NCBI GenBank assembly: GCA_029287915.1
Contig: JARFQE010000030.1
Location: forward strand, 1-64,000
From: Arenicellales bacterium
GTDB lineage: Bacteria > Pseudomonadota > Gammaproteobacteria > BMS3Bbin11
Reading direction: 5' to 3'
Length of the DNA stretch: 64,000 nt
The notes beneath the pieces are model-generated. The model was given only the letters and a program-made list of their open reading frames with translations, was not told where the DNA came from and ran no database searches. The translations under genes were made by a program, and so were the position numbers. Shown piece after piece: positions 23,967 to 31,935 of this stretch (position 1 is the first letter of the stretch; each line of letters begins with the position of its first letter).

Positions 23967-24980
23967 ATGAAAGCCGTTGCCTATAGAACCCCAGGTCCAA
24001 TTGATCGTGAGGATGCGTTGCAGGACATCAAGCTGGAAAAACCCGAAGCACAAGGACATGATCTGCTCGTCAAAATCAACGCTGTGTCGGTAAATCCGGT
24101 GGACACAAAATTGCGTCTAAGCGCAGCACCCGAAGGAGACGACTGGCGGGTGCTCGGATTTGACGCCGCCGGTGTCGTCGAGGCAATCGGGCCTGAGGTG
24201 CGGAATTTCAAACCAGGTGATTCGGTTTTTTATGCCGGCTCCATCGCTCGTCCCGGCACCAATAGTGAATACCACCTGGTTGATGAACGCATTGTTGGCC
24301 GCAAACCTGCCAGCCTCAGTGATGCAGAGGCCGCAGCACTTCCGCTTACTGCGATCACCGCCTGGGAAATGCTGTTCGACCGGCTCAATATCAGACGCCC
24401 GACCCCGCAGGGAGGAAATACTATTTTGGTCATTGGTGGTGCTGGCGGCGTCGGTTCAATCACCATACAGCTTTTGCGGGCATTGACCGATCTGACAGTG
24501 ATCACCACAGCCTCGCGCCTTGAAACGCAGGATTGGGTAAGAGAATGCGGTGCCCATCACGTGATTGACCATCGCCAGTCTTTACAACCTCAGGTTGAGG
24601 CTCTGGGTCTCGGCAGTCCCGGTTTTGTGTTCTCAACCACTCAGACCGGCCAACATTTGGCTGATATCGTCGAACTGATTGCACCGCAGGGCCGTTTTGG
24701 CCTGATAGATGACCCGGAACAACTGAACGCAAAGCCATTCAAACTAAAAGCTGTATCACTTCATTGGGAGCTGATGTTCACTCGTTCACTCTTTGGCACA
24801 CCGGATATGGCGGAACAGGGTAAGCTGTTGAATGAAGTATCAACACTGGTCGATACCGGTCGCATCCATTCCACCGTTACAGAAGTCGCCGGCAGGATAA
24901 ATGCCGCAACTCTGCGCGCGGTGCACGCCCGGATCGAAAGTGGCAGCGCACGCGGCAAGATTGTACTTGAAGGTTTCTGA
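23967..24980 (+). CDS. Zinc-type alcohol dehydrogenase-like oxidoreductase (MDR superfamily)
   Basis: A 337-aa NAD(P)H-dependent reductase/dehydrogenase of the quinone-oxidoreductase branch of the medium-chain family. The N-terminal GroES-like domain shows VNAVSVNPVDTKLR-like and VLGFDAAGVVEAIGPEV sequences. The Rossmann domain has the nucleotide loop VIGGAGGVGSITIQLLRAL. Structural and catalytic zinc cysteines of true alcohol dehydrogenases are missing, as in the ZADH/quinone-oxidoreductase group. The C-terminal ARIESGSARGKIVLEGF is a family hallmark. ATG follows CAGGAGACTGAA. Substrate is probably an electrophilic enone or quinone. Confidence 0.87.
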   Translation: MKAVAYRTPGPIDREDALQDIKLEKPEAQGHDLLVKINAVSVNPVDTKLRLSAAPEGDDWRVLGFDAAGVVEAIGPEVRNFKPGDSVFYAGSIARPGTNSEYHLVDERIVGRKPASLSDAEAAALPLTAITAWEMLFDRLNIRRPTPQGGNTILVIGGAGGVGSITIQLLRALTDLTVITTASRLETQDWVRECGAHHVIDHRQSLQPQVEALGLGSPGFVFSTTQTGQHLADIVELIAPQGRFGLIDDPEQLNAKPFKLKAVSLHWELMFTRSLFGTPDMAEQGKLLNEVSTLVDTGRIHSTVTEVAGRINAATLRAVHARIESGSARGKIVLEGF

Positions 24981-25043
24981 TCAGGCGCTTAGCAGACACT
25001 AATCAGTCCATTGGAGCGAATGCATGCGAACGAACTGCTAGTG

Positions 25044-25092
25044 GCGGACAACAAGCTGGGATGCATTGTTTATTTCGCTTAGTTGTCGCGAC
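25044..25092 (+). other. Short attC-like site
   Basis: GCGGACAACAAGC and GCTTAGTTGTCGCG are mutually complementary arms 20 bp apart, containing AAC and GTT. It is short (about 46 bp) for an attC. Confidence 0.45.
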
Positions 25093-25108
25093 GAGATAAC
25101 CTGTCAAA

Positions 25109-25384
25109 GAGATTAAATTTGAAGGGACGGTTACCGAGGAAGACATGGTCGCCTGACATACCTATCAGACTTGGTCAGGTAATGAAGAATCTGTAATGAT
25201 GGACTTCTTTCGATTCAACGAAGATGGAAAGATCATTGAGCAAAGATCACTGAGCATTGGGATGCCATACAAGAAGTACCAAATGAGACAAAGAACAGTA
25301 ATCCACTGTATTGTATTAGTACCTGATAATGTTACTGTACAGGACAAACCACGCGTTGCGAGGATTGTTTGCCTGTGGCCTTAA
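25109..25384 (+). pseudogene. SnoaL-like (NTF2 fold) gene remnant
   Basis: Translation from 25112 reads IKFEGTVTEEDMVA, stop, HTYQTWSGNEESVMMDFFRFNEDGKIIEQ. The EEDMVA and the DFFRFNEDGKIIE strand are hallmark sequences of SnoaL-like proteins (consensus DIFRFDEDGKIVEHWDV). The in-frame TGA, the missing N-terminal half and the altered end after IIEQ mean the gene is broken. It occupies a unit between two attC-like sites. Confidence 0.6.
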
Positions 25385-25396
25385 ACGTTAGGATGC
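25338..25396 (+). other. attC-like site before glsB
   Basis: GGCCTTAAACGTTAGGATGC is a good right arm (R' GTTAGGA). The left arm (GGACAAACCACGC) is weaker. Confidence 0.45.
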
Positions 25397-25438
25397 AGAA
25401 AATCTGCACATATTTTTAACAACAACAGAGGTGAAACT

Positions 25439-25690
25439 ATGGATATAACAGGATTGGTGATTTTTTTGGCAATCGGTGCTGTAGCAGGCTGGTTGGCTGG
25501 AACTTTAATGAAGGGAGGAGGCTTTGGCCTGCTCGGTAATATCGTTATCGGCATTATAGGCGCAGTAGTTGGAGGCCATGTTTTTAGCTTACTTGGGATT
25601 ACTGCGGGAGGGTTAATTGGTTCTATCATTACAGCAACTGCCGGGGCTGTCTTACTGCTATTCGTTGTCAGGCTTATTAAACAGGCATAA
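25439..25690 (+). CDS. GlsB/YeaQ/YmgE-family small membrane protein
   Basis: An 83-aa integral membrane protein with three hydrophobic helices (about 3-22, 29-50, 55-80), rich in glycine. Family signature: IGAVAGWLAGTLMKGGGFGLLGNIVIGIIGAVVGG. Members are called transglycosylase-associated or stress-response membrane proteins and are often induced by general stress; biochemical function is not established. ATG follows CAGAGGTGAAACT. Nothing suggests damage. Alone in its unit. Confidence 0.88.
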   Translation: MDITGLVIFLAIGAVAGWLAGTLMKGGGFGLLGNIVIGIIGAVVGGHVFSLLGITAGGLIGSIITATAGAVLLLFVVRLIKQA

Positions 25691-25778
25691 CAGCCTGAAA
25701 ATATAATTTAACTCGGACCTGGCGGCTTGCCACCGCTTTGCTACGGTAAGCAAGCCGGTCAATTACGACGTTAGGTTG
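25684..25778 (+). other. attC site of the glsB cassette
   Basis: TTTAACTCGGACCTGGCGGCTTG pairs with CAAGCCGGTCAATTACGACGTTAGG over much of its length, and R' GTTAGGT is canonical. GGCATAAC at 25684 is an alternative R''. Confidence 0.6.
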
Positions 25779-25802
25779 GGCATACAACAAGAAGGGCTCC
25801 TT

Positions 25803-26849
25803 ATGAAGGTCAGAATGCTAGTTAATCCTGTACTGGTGATTTTATTTATGGTGTCTGCACTGCAAGTTCAGGCTGACACCATGGACAGTTACCAGATTGG
25901 CGGACACGGCCGGGCTGATATTGTCTATCCCGCCTGGTTCAAGCAGAGCTTCCTGGACCTGCGTGATGACCTGGAGGATGCACGCAAGGCTGGCAAGCGA
26001 GGAATCATAGTATTTTTTAGCTTCAAGCACTGCAGCCATTGCGAGGCGTTTGTATCGACAACAATGAGTGACCCTGCAACAATGAATCGGATACAGGAAA
26101 AGTATGATGTCATCGCCCTCGATATCTTCAATGATACTGAGGTTACCGATATCCACGGCAATGTCACCACAATCCGAAATTTTGCGGAGACTTCAAAAGC
26201 GCGCGTGACCCCGACCCTGATTTTCTATGGCATCGAGAACGAGAAACTGGTTAAGATTGTCGGATTTTATCCGCCGGAGAAATTTAACCGGGTACTTGAT
26301 TATATCGATGGTGGACATTATGAAAAGATCAAGCTTAGCGAGTACCTGCTCAGCAGTACCACTGGCAGGATGGCACAACTACAGCCAGTAAACTACCAGT
26401 ATGATTTTTTCACTGCTCCGCCATATGATCTGCAACGTTCCCGGGGAAATGCCGTACGACCACTACTTGTAATTTTCGATGAGCCAGGATGTGTTGCCTG
26501 TCTTCGTTTCCATAAACGCGTGCTGAGTGATGATAAAGTCAGTCGCTCCATCACGACGCATGATGCCATACTTCTGGATCGTACAGACAACACCAGTAAA
26601 ATCGTCCTCGCCGATGGTAGAACAGTGACGCCCAGGCAATGGGTCAATGAGCTGCAGTTATCCTATGATATCTCCGTAGTATTCTTCGACACGCAGGGCA
26701 GGGAAGTGCATCGTCTGGATTCCGAAACCGGAAGAGATCGTATGCTATTGTCCATGCAATATGTACTCGATAAGGGTTATGAACGTCACGAACAATATTT
26801 ACGCTGGATAAGGGAGCAGCAACAACAGAATAAATTGCGCAAATATTAA
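25803..26849 (+). CDS. Periplasmic protein with two thioredoxin-fold domains (SoxW-like)
   Basis: A 348-aa exported protein. I set the start at ATG 25803, preceded by AAGAAGG and opening a signal peptide (residues 1-24, VILFMVSALQVQAD). Domain 1 (about 45-170) has the redox motif C77-SH-C80 in FFSFKHCSHCEAF and the cis-Pro loop VTPTLIFYG, as in SoxW-type thioredoxins. Domain 2 (about 215-330) has a second pair C230-VA-C233 in DEPGCVACLRFHKRV but lacks a clear cis-Pro. The C terminus is a charged helix (WIREQQQQNKLRKY). Likely a periplasmic disulfide reductase or chaperone-like redox protein, possibly tied to sulfur or heme-protein maturation. Confidence 0.75.
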   Translation: MKVRMLVNPVLVILFMVSALQVQADTMDSYQIGGHGRADIVYPAWFKQSFLDLRDDLEDARKAGKRGIIVFFSFKHCSHCEAFVSTTMSDPATMNRIQEKYDVIALDIFNDTEVTDIHGNVTTIRNFAETSKARVTPTLIFYGIENEKLVKIVGFYPPEKFNRVLDYIDGGHYEKIKLSEYLLSSTTGRMAQLQPVNYQYDFFTAPPYDLQRSRGNAVRPLLVIFDEPGCVACLRFHKRVLSDDKVSRSITTHDAILLDRTDNTSKIVLADGRTVTPRQWVNELQLSYDISVVFFDTQGREVHRLDSETGRDRMLLSMQYVLDKGYERHEQYLRWIREQQQQNKLRKY

Positions 26850-26973
26850 ATAACCGCGATTGGCTCAGTCGTTCATAATAATTGATTAGTAATGTTAACA
26901 CCCCCCTGCACTTTAATAGATTAGAGCGCTGTGAGGTTTTCCTGTTCTATGCGGGCAACATATCCATTTAGTC

Positions 26974-27044
26974 TACATATAACAAATCAACCAGGCATAG
27001 AGGCAAATCCGCCGCTTGCATCAGACACTAGACCTTAATGTCAG
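26974..27044 (+). other. attC-like site after the double-thioredoxin gene
   Basis: CTACATATAACAAATCAACC is a good R'' side and CCGCCGC a typical core. The right end (GACCTTAATGTCAG) lacks an intact GTT. Confidence 0.45.
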
Positions 27045-27060
27045 AAGAAAAGATATATAG

Positions 27061-27381
27061 ATGAAACTTTGAATAGTGATTTACTCAAATGATCCAGAAA
27101 CAGTATGGAACGCTTTTCGGTTAGGCGTATTCTCTTCTAGAAGAGAAGATATTGTGAAAATATTTCTATTAGCTAAAGGTGTTGAAAGTGAGTCACTGGA
27201 CACAGAAAGGTTTCATATAATTAAAGGGATGAGGGCATTTATTGATGCTGGTGGTGAAATACTAGCTAGTGGAACATGTCTTAAGATTAGGCAATCTGAA
27301 GGCTCACCATTATGCCCTATATCTACTATGGAGGATTTATACCAGCTTATTAGCGATTCAGACAAAGTTGTAACTTTTTAG
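27061..27381 (+). pseudogene. Cytoplasmic DsrE-family gene with early nonsense codon
   Basis: From ATG 27061 the frame reads MKL, TGA, IVIYSNDPETVWNAFRLGVFSSRREDIVKIFLLAKGVE and on to FIDAGGEILASGTCLKIRQSEGSPLCP. The DsrE family normally begins KLGIVIYSNDPETVWNA, so the TGA at 27070 replaces a glycine codon (GGA to TGA). Apart from this the protein is intact, with Cys residues at the expected position. It may restart at GTG 27076, five codons downstream, which would lose only the first strand residues. Expression is therefore doubtful, not excluded. Confidence 0.65.
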
Positions 27382-27432
27382 GCCTGATAAGTTCATCAAG
27401 CAGGCCGCACCTGTAACACAAATGTTATCTGC
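27382..27432 (+). other. Short attC-like site
   Basis: GGCCTGATAAGTTCATC and CACAAATGTTATCTGC; the R' GTTATC is good and the R'' has GAT instead of AAC (CTGATAAG). Confidence 0.4.
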
Positions 27433-27440
27433 ATATATGA

Positions 27441-27704
27441 ATGTATAGGCACCACAATATACTAAAAGAGTACGAATCGGCACATGACGAGACACGGCTA
27501 TTGAACAAAGCTGCATCATTTATTGCCATATACCGGTCGACTGGTAATAAAAATTGCAGTTCAGATGAAGAATATATCGAACTATATCTATATGAGTACA
27601 AAGATGGATGGCCAAAACCACGTCGTACTATGCTGCATCAACCAGTTCTTTGCATTGTCGGGCACCAATTTCAATGTGACCTAATCCTTTGTGATCTGAG
27701 TTAA
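27441..27704 (+). CDS. Doubtful small hypothetical protein
   Basis: An open frame of 87 codons with no recognised family and no ribosome site before ATG 27441. Its stop overlaps the ATG of the transporter gene (TAATG), which is the only support for it being translated. Composition (many Tyr, Glu, Lys in residues 15-55) is protein-like, but the C-terminal HQFQCDLILCDLS looks random. Confidence 0.25.
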   Translation: MYRHHNILKEYESAHDETRLLNKAASFIAIYRSTGNKNCSSDEEYIELYLYEYKDGWPKPRRTMLHQPVLCIVGHQFQCDLILCDLS

Positions 27705-28555
27705 TGTCAACAATACACCTGTCCGTCGTCACATTAATTGCAATGATCGCATTTGCCGGAAATTCCCTGTTGTGCAGAATTGCACTTTCAGCGACGGAAA
27801 TTGATGCCGCGAGTTTTACGACAATTCGTCTAGCATCAGGTGCGATTACCCTCTTCTTATTGGTCTGGTTGCGTAACAAAGCTCTGGTAATCGGTGGAAA
27901 TTGGCTGTCGGCGCTGGCTCTTTTTGCCTACGCCGCAGGGTTTTCATTTGCCTACATCAGCCTATCCGCTGCAACAGGGGCATTATTGTTGTTCGGGGCT
28001 GTCCAGGCCACAATGATCGGGTATGGCTTGTTTTCTGGTGAACGCTTAAACATGCGGCAGATGATAGGAATCATTCTTGCTTTATCTGGCCTCATCGGCC
28101 TGCTGCTGCCTGGCCTGGAGGCGCCACCGCTATTCGGAGCAACATTGATGCTCGGGGCGGGTGTTGCATGGGGCATATATTCCTTACGCGGTCGTGGCAG
28201 TGGGGACCCTACTCAGCAAACTGCGGGGAATTTCATTCGTGCAGCTGCCATGGCAGTGCTCCTCAGCGCTGTGCTGCAAAGTAGTGCAAATGCCGATATT
28301 GCTGGTATTTGTTATGCGGTGGCGTCTGGCGCCATAGCGTCCGGCATGGGCTACGCAGTATGGTATACAGCACTGGCGCATTTGAGGGCTACCAGCGCCG
28401 CTACCGTGCAACTCAGCGTACCCGTATTGGCAGCCGCAGGAGGAATCGTTTTTCTGAACGAACCTGTTACGATACGGCTAATGCTTGCATCTTTCGCGAT
28501 ATTGGGAGGCGTGGCCATTTTCCTCTTAAATAAAGGTGCTGCAGTTAGTAGCTAA
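27704..28555 (+). CDS. EamA/DMT-superfamily transporter
   Basis: A 283-aa inner-membrane protein with about ten helices in two EamA repeats. The first half has IAFAGNSLLCRIALSATEIDAASFTTIRLASGA, the classic N-terminal DMT pattern with an Arg in helix 2. The second half has GVAWGIYSLRGRG and ASGMGYAVWYTALAHLRATSAATVQLSVPVLAAAGG, the conserved C-terminal signature. It probably exports a small metabolite; the substrate cannot be predicted. The start ATG overlaps a doubtful upstream frame. More GC-rich than neighbouring cassettes. Confidence 0.88.
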   Translation: MSTIHLSVVTLIAMIAFAGNSLLCRIALSATEIDAASFTTIRLASGAITLFLLVWLRNKALVIGGNWLSALALFAYAAGFSFAYISLSAATGALLLFGAVQATMIGYGLFSGERLNMRQMIGIILALSGLIGLLLPGLEAPPLFGATLMLGAGVAWGIYSLRGRGSGDPTQQTAGNFIRAAAMAVLLSAVLQSSANADIAGICYAVASGAIASGMGYAVWYTALAHLRATSAATVQLSVPVLAAAGGIVFLNEPVTIRLMLASFAILGGVAIFLLNKGAAVSS

Positions 28556-29085
28556 CATGACGCTGCAGCAGTCGTCAAAGCTGCTTTGCGTTTTAGCCGT
28601 CGCTGACCTTAAAAATTCTGCTTTACGTATATGAACCCTCTTAGAAAATTTTTGTTTTTCGTTGCCAGTCTTATTGTGCTTTTATGTTTAGCTTTTCTAT
28701 TTATCATCATTGCACCTGTCCATGCTAACTACTCTCGCTGTACATATCCGCTGTGCCAGTGATGTTAGAAGGTAGATTCTCTTCTGAAGAATTATTGGTT
28801 AGATAAATGGATAAAGGAAAAAACTCTGAAAATATGATTGGACAAAGAGAAGAGGTAGACAGATCTGAATATTCAGTAAATGGTATGAGTCAGGATTGAC
28901 ATACTTAGCTACAGCCGCAGCTATTGAGATAGAAAACATATCGGTACCAGATGTTAATAATGGGTGATACCCTAAATGATTAAAGATGGCGGTTATCTTT
29001 GAGTCCAGGAGATGAACTTACTGCATATTCAAGCCCAGGAAAAATTGAGTGAGTCGTTGTTGATAACATATAAAGGGAGATTAGG
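28556..29085. other. 530-bp stretch with relics only
   Basis: TAGCTAACATGACGCTGC follows the transporter stop and resembles a left attC arm. ATGCTAACTACTC (28723) to GATGTTAGAAGG (28772) could be a further attC. After that are two short open frames, at 28807 (30 codons) and a stretch translating LSPGDELTAYSSPGKIE before 29052, that look like broken pieces of genes I cannot identify. Confidence 0.4.
28631..28762 (+). CDS. Possible small membrane peptide
   Basis: 43 codons from ATG 28631: basic start (MNPLRKF), one strong hydrophobic helix (FFVASLIVLLCLAFLFIIIA), then a short tail with two cysteines (NYSRCTYPLCQ). It looks like a signal-anchored or secreted mini-protein. No ribosome site is evident, and it overlaps an attC-like segment at its end. 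Confidence 0.35.
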   Translation: MNPLRKFLFFVASLIVLLCLAFLFIIIAPVHANYSRCTYPLCQ

Positions 29086-29382
29086 ATGAAAAGTATCACT
29101 GTCATAAATCCATTTGAAGTACCACAAGGGAGAGAAGATGAAGCATTGTCTATGTGGCAATCTTTTGCAGAATATTTTCGTAAGCAGCCTGGCTATATTT
29201 CCACTAAGTTACATAAGGCAATAAATCCTGATGCTAAGTTTCATTTAGTTAATATTGCAGAATGGGAGTCACCTGATGCATTTCAGGCGGCACTGGAAAA
29301 TCCAGAGCTTGTCGAAATTGCAAAAAACTTACCCGATGATATTCCACATTATCCAGGGATCTATGAAGTTATTAGAAACTAA
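29086..29382 (+). CDS. Antibiotic biosynthesis monooxygenase (ABM) domain protein
   Basis: A 98-aa single-domain dimeric alpha-beta barrel protein. Family features: ITVINPFEVPQGREDEALSMWQSFAEYFRKQPGYISTKLHKA, then FHLVNIAEWESPDAFQAALENPE. ABM proteins include quinone-forming monooxygenases and heme-degrading enzymes, but the fold is also used in stress-response proteins, so no substrate is assigned. ATG follows AAAGGGAG. Single gene in its unit, followed by one of the clearest attC sites in this half. Confidence 0.85.
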   Translation: MKSITVINPFEVPQGREDEALSMWQSFAEYFRKQPGYISTKLHKAINPDAKFHLVNIAEWESPDAFQAALENPELVEIAKNLPDDIPHYPGIYEVIRN

Positions 29383-29450
29383 CAAAGCCTTCGTCCGGGC
29401 ACAAACCATGCTACGCCTAATTCACGACGCATAGCTTGCTTGTTAGATAC
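29376..29450 (+). other. attC site of the ABM cassette
   Basis: GAAACTAACAAAGCCTTCGTCC and GACGCATAGCTTGCTTGTTAGATAC: canonical AAC and GTT, arms AAAGC/GCTTGCTT complementary with bulges. Confidence 0.75.
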
Positions 29451-29517
29451 CTGTGGCAGGAGAATTTATATCTACATCAAATACTATTTATATTTTTTTA
29501 TCTGAGTTGACGAGACG

Positions 29518-30006
29518 ATGATTACTATAAAGCAGCGCGCGCGATTCAAGAGGTTTATTAAGGATGTAATTGTTCACACTCCATTTATAAAAATGGTAGT
29601 AATTTTAATCGTTCTCTGGTTCATGTTTTCTGCCGGAATATACCTGTCTGAGAACAGTATTGAAGGAAGCTCTATCGATTCATATGGAGAAGCATTATAT
29701 TGGGGGGTAGCCGCATTTTCTACTGCGGGAATCGCTGATGCTCCGGTTTCTGGCATTGCTCAGTTAATTGGTGGTCTGTGGATTGTGCTTGGTTCAGTTT
29801 TATTCTTTGGAACTATCGTCGCTACTGTTACAACTTATTTTATGAGACCAATGCAGCGACCCCATAAGAAAATTATTGATACGATAGAGTATAACCTAGA
29901 GCAGTTAAATGACCTTACCGTCGATGAGCTCGATTTGTTAAAGGAAACGGTCGATACTCTTATCGTTCATGTTGAACGCTTAAAGGGAAAACATGCTGGC
30001 AAATAA
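29518..30006 (+). CDS. Two-helix ion channel with atypical selectivity filter
   Basis: A 162-aa inner-membrane protein with the layout of two-helix potassium channels: TM1 about 24-44, pore loop about 57-76, TM2 about 79-107. It has a cytoplasmic C-terminal coiled helix (about 118-155, LEQLNDLTVDELDLLKETVDTL). The pore-loop SYGEALYWGVAAF matches K+ channels, but the filter reads S-T-A-G-I-A-D (68-74) where K+ channels have T-V-G-Y-G-D. Both the Tyr and the second Gly are replaced. Conductance or ion choice must differ, or the protein is not a conducting channel. ATG is preceded by GACGAGACG. Confidence 0.75.
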   Translation: MITIKQRARFKRFIKDVIVHTPFIKMVVILIVLWFMFSAGIYLSENSIEGSSIDSYGEALYWGVAAFSTAGIADAPVSGIAQLIGGLWIVLGSVLFFGTIVATVTTYFMRPMQRPHKKIIDTIEYNLEQLNDLTVDELDLLKETVDTLIVHVERLKGKHAGK

Positions 30007-30161
30007 TCGAAATTTAATATGCGCATTGAGAGGTTCGCCATCGCTCACTGAGAGGTGTGAAATATCGCGTGCCCCTAATGCTTAGTTTTTTTCATATAAT
30101 CCTTTCATCAATATCAAACAAATATTAGTTGTAGATATCCATGCTTTGATTGGAGTCATGT

Positions 30162-30665
30162 ATGAGACAGATAATCGTCAATGATAAGATGCAAAAAAAC
30201 TATTTCTATATTTTAGAAGAACCTATGGGAGAAAATTTTCACATCGACTTTAAACCTGAATTAACTCCCAAGGAAATGTTAGAACTTGGTGTATTTGGCG
30301 GGAAATACTTAAACGATTGTAAAGACGAATTCCCCAGTGATTGGTTTACCCATGCAAAGCTAAGTCCAGAGAGAAAAGATATATCTCTGAACTTTTTCTC
30401 TGTCGATGCTTCTCAGCCATTAAGTGAATGGATAAAAAAAGGCTGGATTAATCCGCAAGATCCCCGCGGTTGGTTCCAATGGTATTGCCGGTACTACATG
30501 GGTCGTCGAACCGAGAGTGAAGATTTACGTCAAATCAAACGCTGGTCTGCATTTAGGCGGCATATAGGAGCTATCAAGAAATACTGTGAACCATACGATT
30601 ACAGTTGTCGCAGAAAACAAAGACAAGCTTTACTGCACTGGGCATATGATTCACGAAATATCTAG
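30162..30665 (+). CDS. Conserved hypothetical protein
   Basis: A 167-aa soluble protein; ATG 30162 lies six bases after TGGAG. I recognise no domain name, but the composition looks like an intact globular protein. Notable blocks are LTPKEMLELGVFGGKYLNDCKDEFPSDWF, SEWIKKGWINPQDPRGWFQWYCRYYMGRR and the basic QIKRWSAFRRHIGAIKKYC. The PRGWFQWYCRYYMGRR segment, very rich in Trp, Tyr and Arg, recalls widespread uncharacterised proteins of bacteria and eukaryotic microbes. No attC separates it from the dioxygenase 36 bp downstream, so they share a unit. About 150 bp upstream, between the channel and this gene, hold nothing recognisable. Confidence 0.65.
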   Translation: MRQIIVNDKMQKNYFYILEEPMGENFHIDFKPELTPKEMLELGVFGGKYLNDCKDEFPSDWFTHAKLSPERKDISLNFFSVDASQPLSEWIKKGWINPQDPRGWFQWYCRYYMGRRTESEDLRQIKRWSAFRRHIGAIKKYCEPYDYSCRRKQRQALLHWAYDSRNI

Positions 30666-30701
30666 CATAGCCAGCTTATAAAACTAATAAGGTGTGTTTT
30701 C

Positions 30702-31499
30702 ATGAAAAATAAGGCTCGTACATTGTACTTGTCTCATGGTGGAGGCCCTCTGCCACTTCTTGGAGATGAGAGTCATAAGGAGATGGTTGCGTGTTTGAAG
30801 GATATTGCCGCTTCTATTAAAAAACCAGCGGCTATTATTGTGATAAGTGCGCATTGGGAGGAAAAAATACCCACCATTACGTCAGGTGCGTTGCCATCGC
30901 TGATCTACGACTATTACGGCTTCCCGGAAGAATCCTACAACATCGAGTATTCTTGCCCGGGAGAGCCAGTGCTGGCTAAGCAGATTGCCCAGATATTTAA
31001 AAGGTCTGGAATTCAAGCTAAGCTCGACGAACAACGTGGCTTCGATCACGGCTTGTTTGTACCTTTGAAACTAATGTACCCGGATGCTGATATTCCATGT
31101 GTTCAGCTGTCTCTTTTGAACAACCTTAATTCCGCCCAGCACATAGAAATTGGTCAGGCACTTCATGATTTGAACTATGAAGATTTACTTATTATTGGTT
31201 CGGGCTTTTCTTTTCATAATATGAAAGCATTTTTTGCCCCTGAAACCAGCGAGACAAAAGCAATGAATGAAGAATTCGAGACCTGGCTACTGGATACCTG
31301 TTCTAGCACGGAAATAAGTGAGGAGGAAAGAACGCAAAGACTCATCCACTGGGCAGATGCTCCTTCCGCTCGTTTTTGCCATCCCAGAGAGGAACATCTA
31401 CTACCGCTGCATATATGTTATGGAGCGACCAAAACTGCTTGCTCAGACAGTTTTGAATTGCAGATATTAAACAAAAAGTCGAGCATGTATCTTTGGTAA
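30702..31499 (+). CDS. DODA-type extradiol ring-cleavage dioxygenase (YgiD-like)
   Basis: A 265-aa non-heme iron or zinc enzyme of the 4,5-DOPA dioxygenase / LigB superfamily, which opens catechol rings. Metal and acid-base residues are visible: His12 (LYLSHGGGP), His51 (ISAHWEE), His116 (GFDHGLFVPL) and His227/His232 (HPREEHLLPLH), with His172 in GSGFSFHN. Length and order match plant DODA and bacterial YgiD. Start at ATG 30702 is preceded by TAAGGTG. The gene before it, 36 bp away, may be cotranscribed. Natural substrate unknown. Confidence 0.88.
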   Translation: MKNKARTLYLSHGGGPLPLLGDESHKEMVACLKDIAASIKKPAAIIVISAHWEEKIPTITSGALPSLIYDYYGFPEESYNIEYSCPGEPVLAKQIAQIFKRSGIQAKLDEQRGFDHGLFVPLKLMYPDADIPCVQLSLLNNLNSAQHIEIGQALHDLNYEDLLIIGSGFSFHNMKAFFAPETSETKAMNEEFETWLLDTCSSTEISEEERTQRLIHWADAPSARFCHPREEHLLPLHICYGATKTACSDSFELQILNKKSSMYLW

Positions 31500-31504
31500 A
31501 ATCG

Positions 31505-31557
31505 TATACTACTTAGGCAATCAAGCATGCATCTACTGCGCTGAAACGTTATGTTCT
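31505..31557 (+). other. Degenerate attC-like site
   Basis: The right arm GCTGAAACGTTATGTTC is canonical (GTTATG). The left arm (ACTACTTAGGCAATCAAGC) has lost the AAC. Confidence 0.4.
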
Positions 31558-31569
31558 AGAAAATTAACC

Positions 31570-31845
31570 ATGAAATATCTTCTGTTATTGATCTTCTTTA
31601 TGTCAGCAAGTGTTTTTGCATCAGAGATGCGTCAAGAAATCACAAAAATAGCAGCACATCATAGTAATTATAGCAAACAGAATCCTTGCTTAATCGATAT
31701 TCATATACGAGACAACGGCTATTCTATTTTGGTAAGAACAAGCGCTTCTATCAGTTATTACGGAGTATTGACTTTTACAACGTCTGCCATGTGAGTGATT
31801 TTTGATAAAGAAGGAAAATTTATTAGAACAATACCTACACCGTAA
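31570..31845 (+). pseudogene. Small exported protein gene with in-frame TGA
   Basis: ATG 31570 opens a signal peptide (MKYLLLLIFFMSASVFA) and a frame of 74 codons ending at TGA 31792. The same frame continues without further stop as VIFDKEGKFIRTIPTP to TAA 31845. This is a very natural C terminus (strand-turn-strand), so the TGA looks like a nonsense mutation. The full product would be about 91 aa. Family not recognised; the pattern resembles small periplasmic proteins. Confidence 0.55.
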
Positions 31846-31877
31846 TGTTCCGTTACCTTCGGCAGGTGATGGTTGCA

Positions 31878-31935
31878 TAGATAGCAAGTAGCTCATGTAG
31901 GGCGCTATGCAACTGAGCTTAAACGTCATGTTTTC
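31878..31935 (+). other. Mutated attC site
   Basis: ATAGCAAGTAGCTCATG and AACTGAGCTTAAACGTCATG: arm AGCTCA pairs with TGAGCT. Compared with the first site of the window (TTAACAAGTAGCTCA), AAC has become AGC, and GTTATG has become GTCATG, so recombination competence is doubtful. Confidence 0.5.

Noticed and set aside
27070..31794. UGA read as a sense codon (Sec or Trp) because three cassette frames continue past TGA
   Set aside because: Many intact genes in the window end in TGA (e.g. 2713, 58949), no SECIS-like hairpin follows the codons, and the expected residue at 27070 is glycine. Simple nonsense mutation is more likely.
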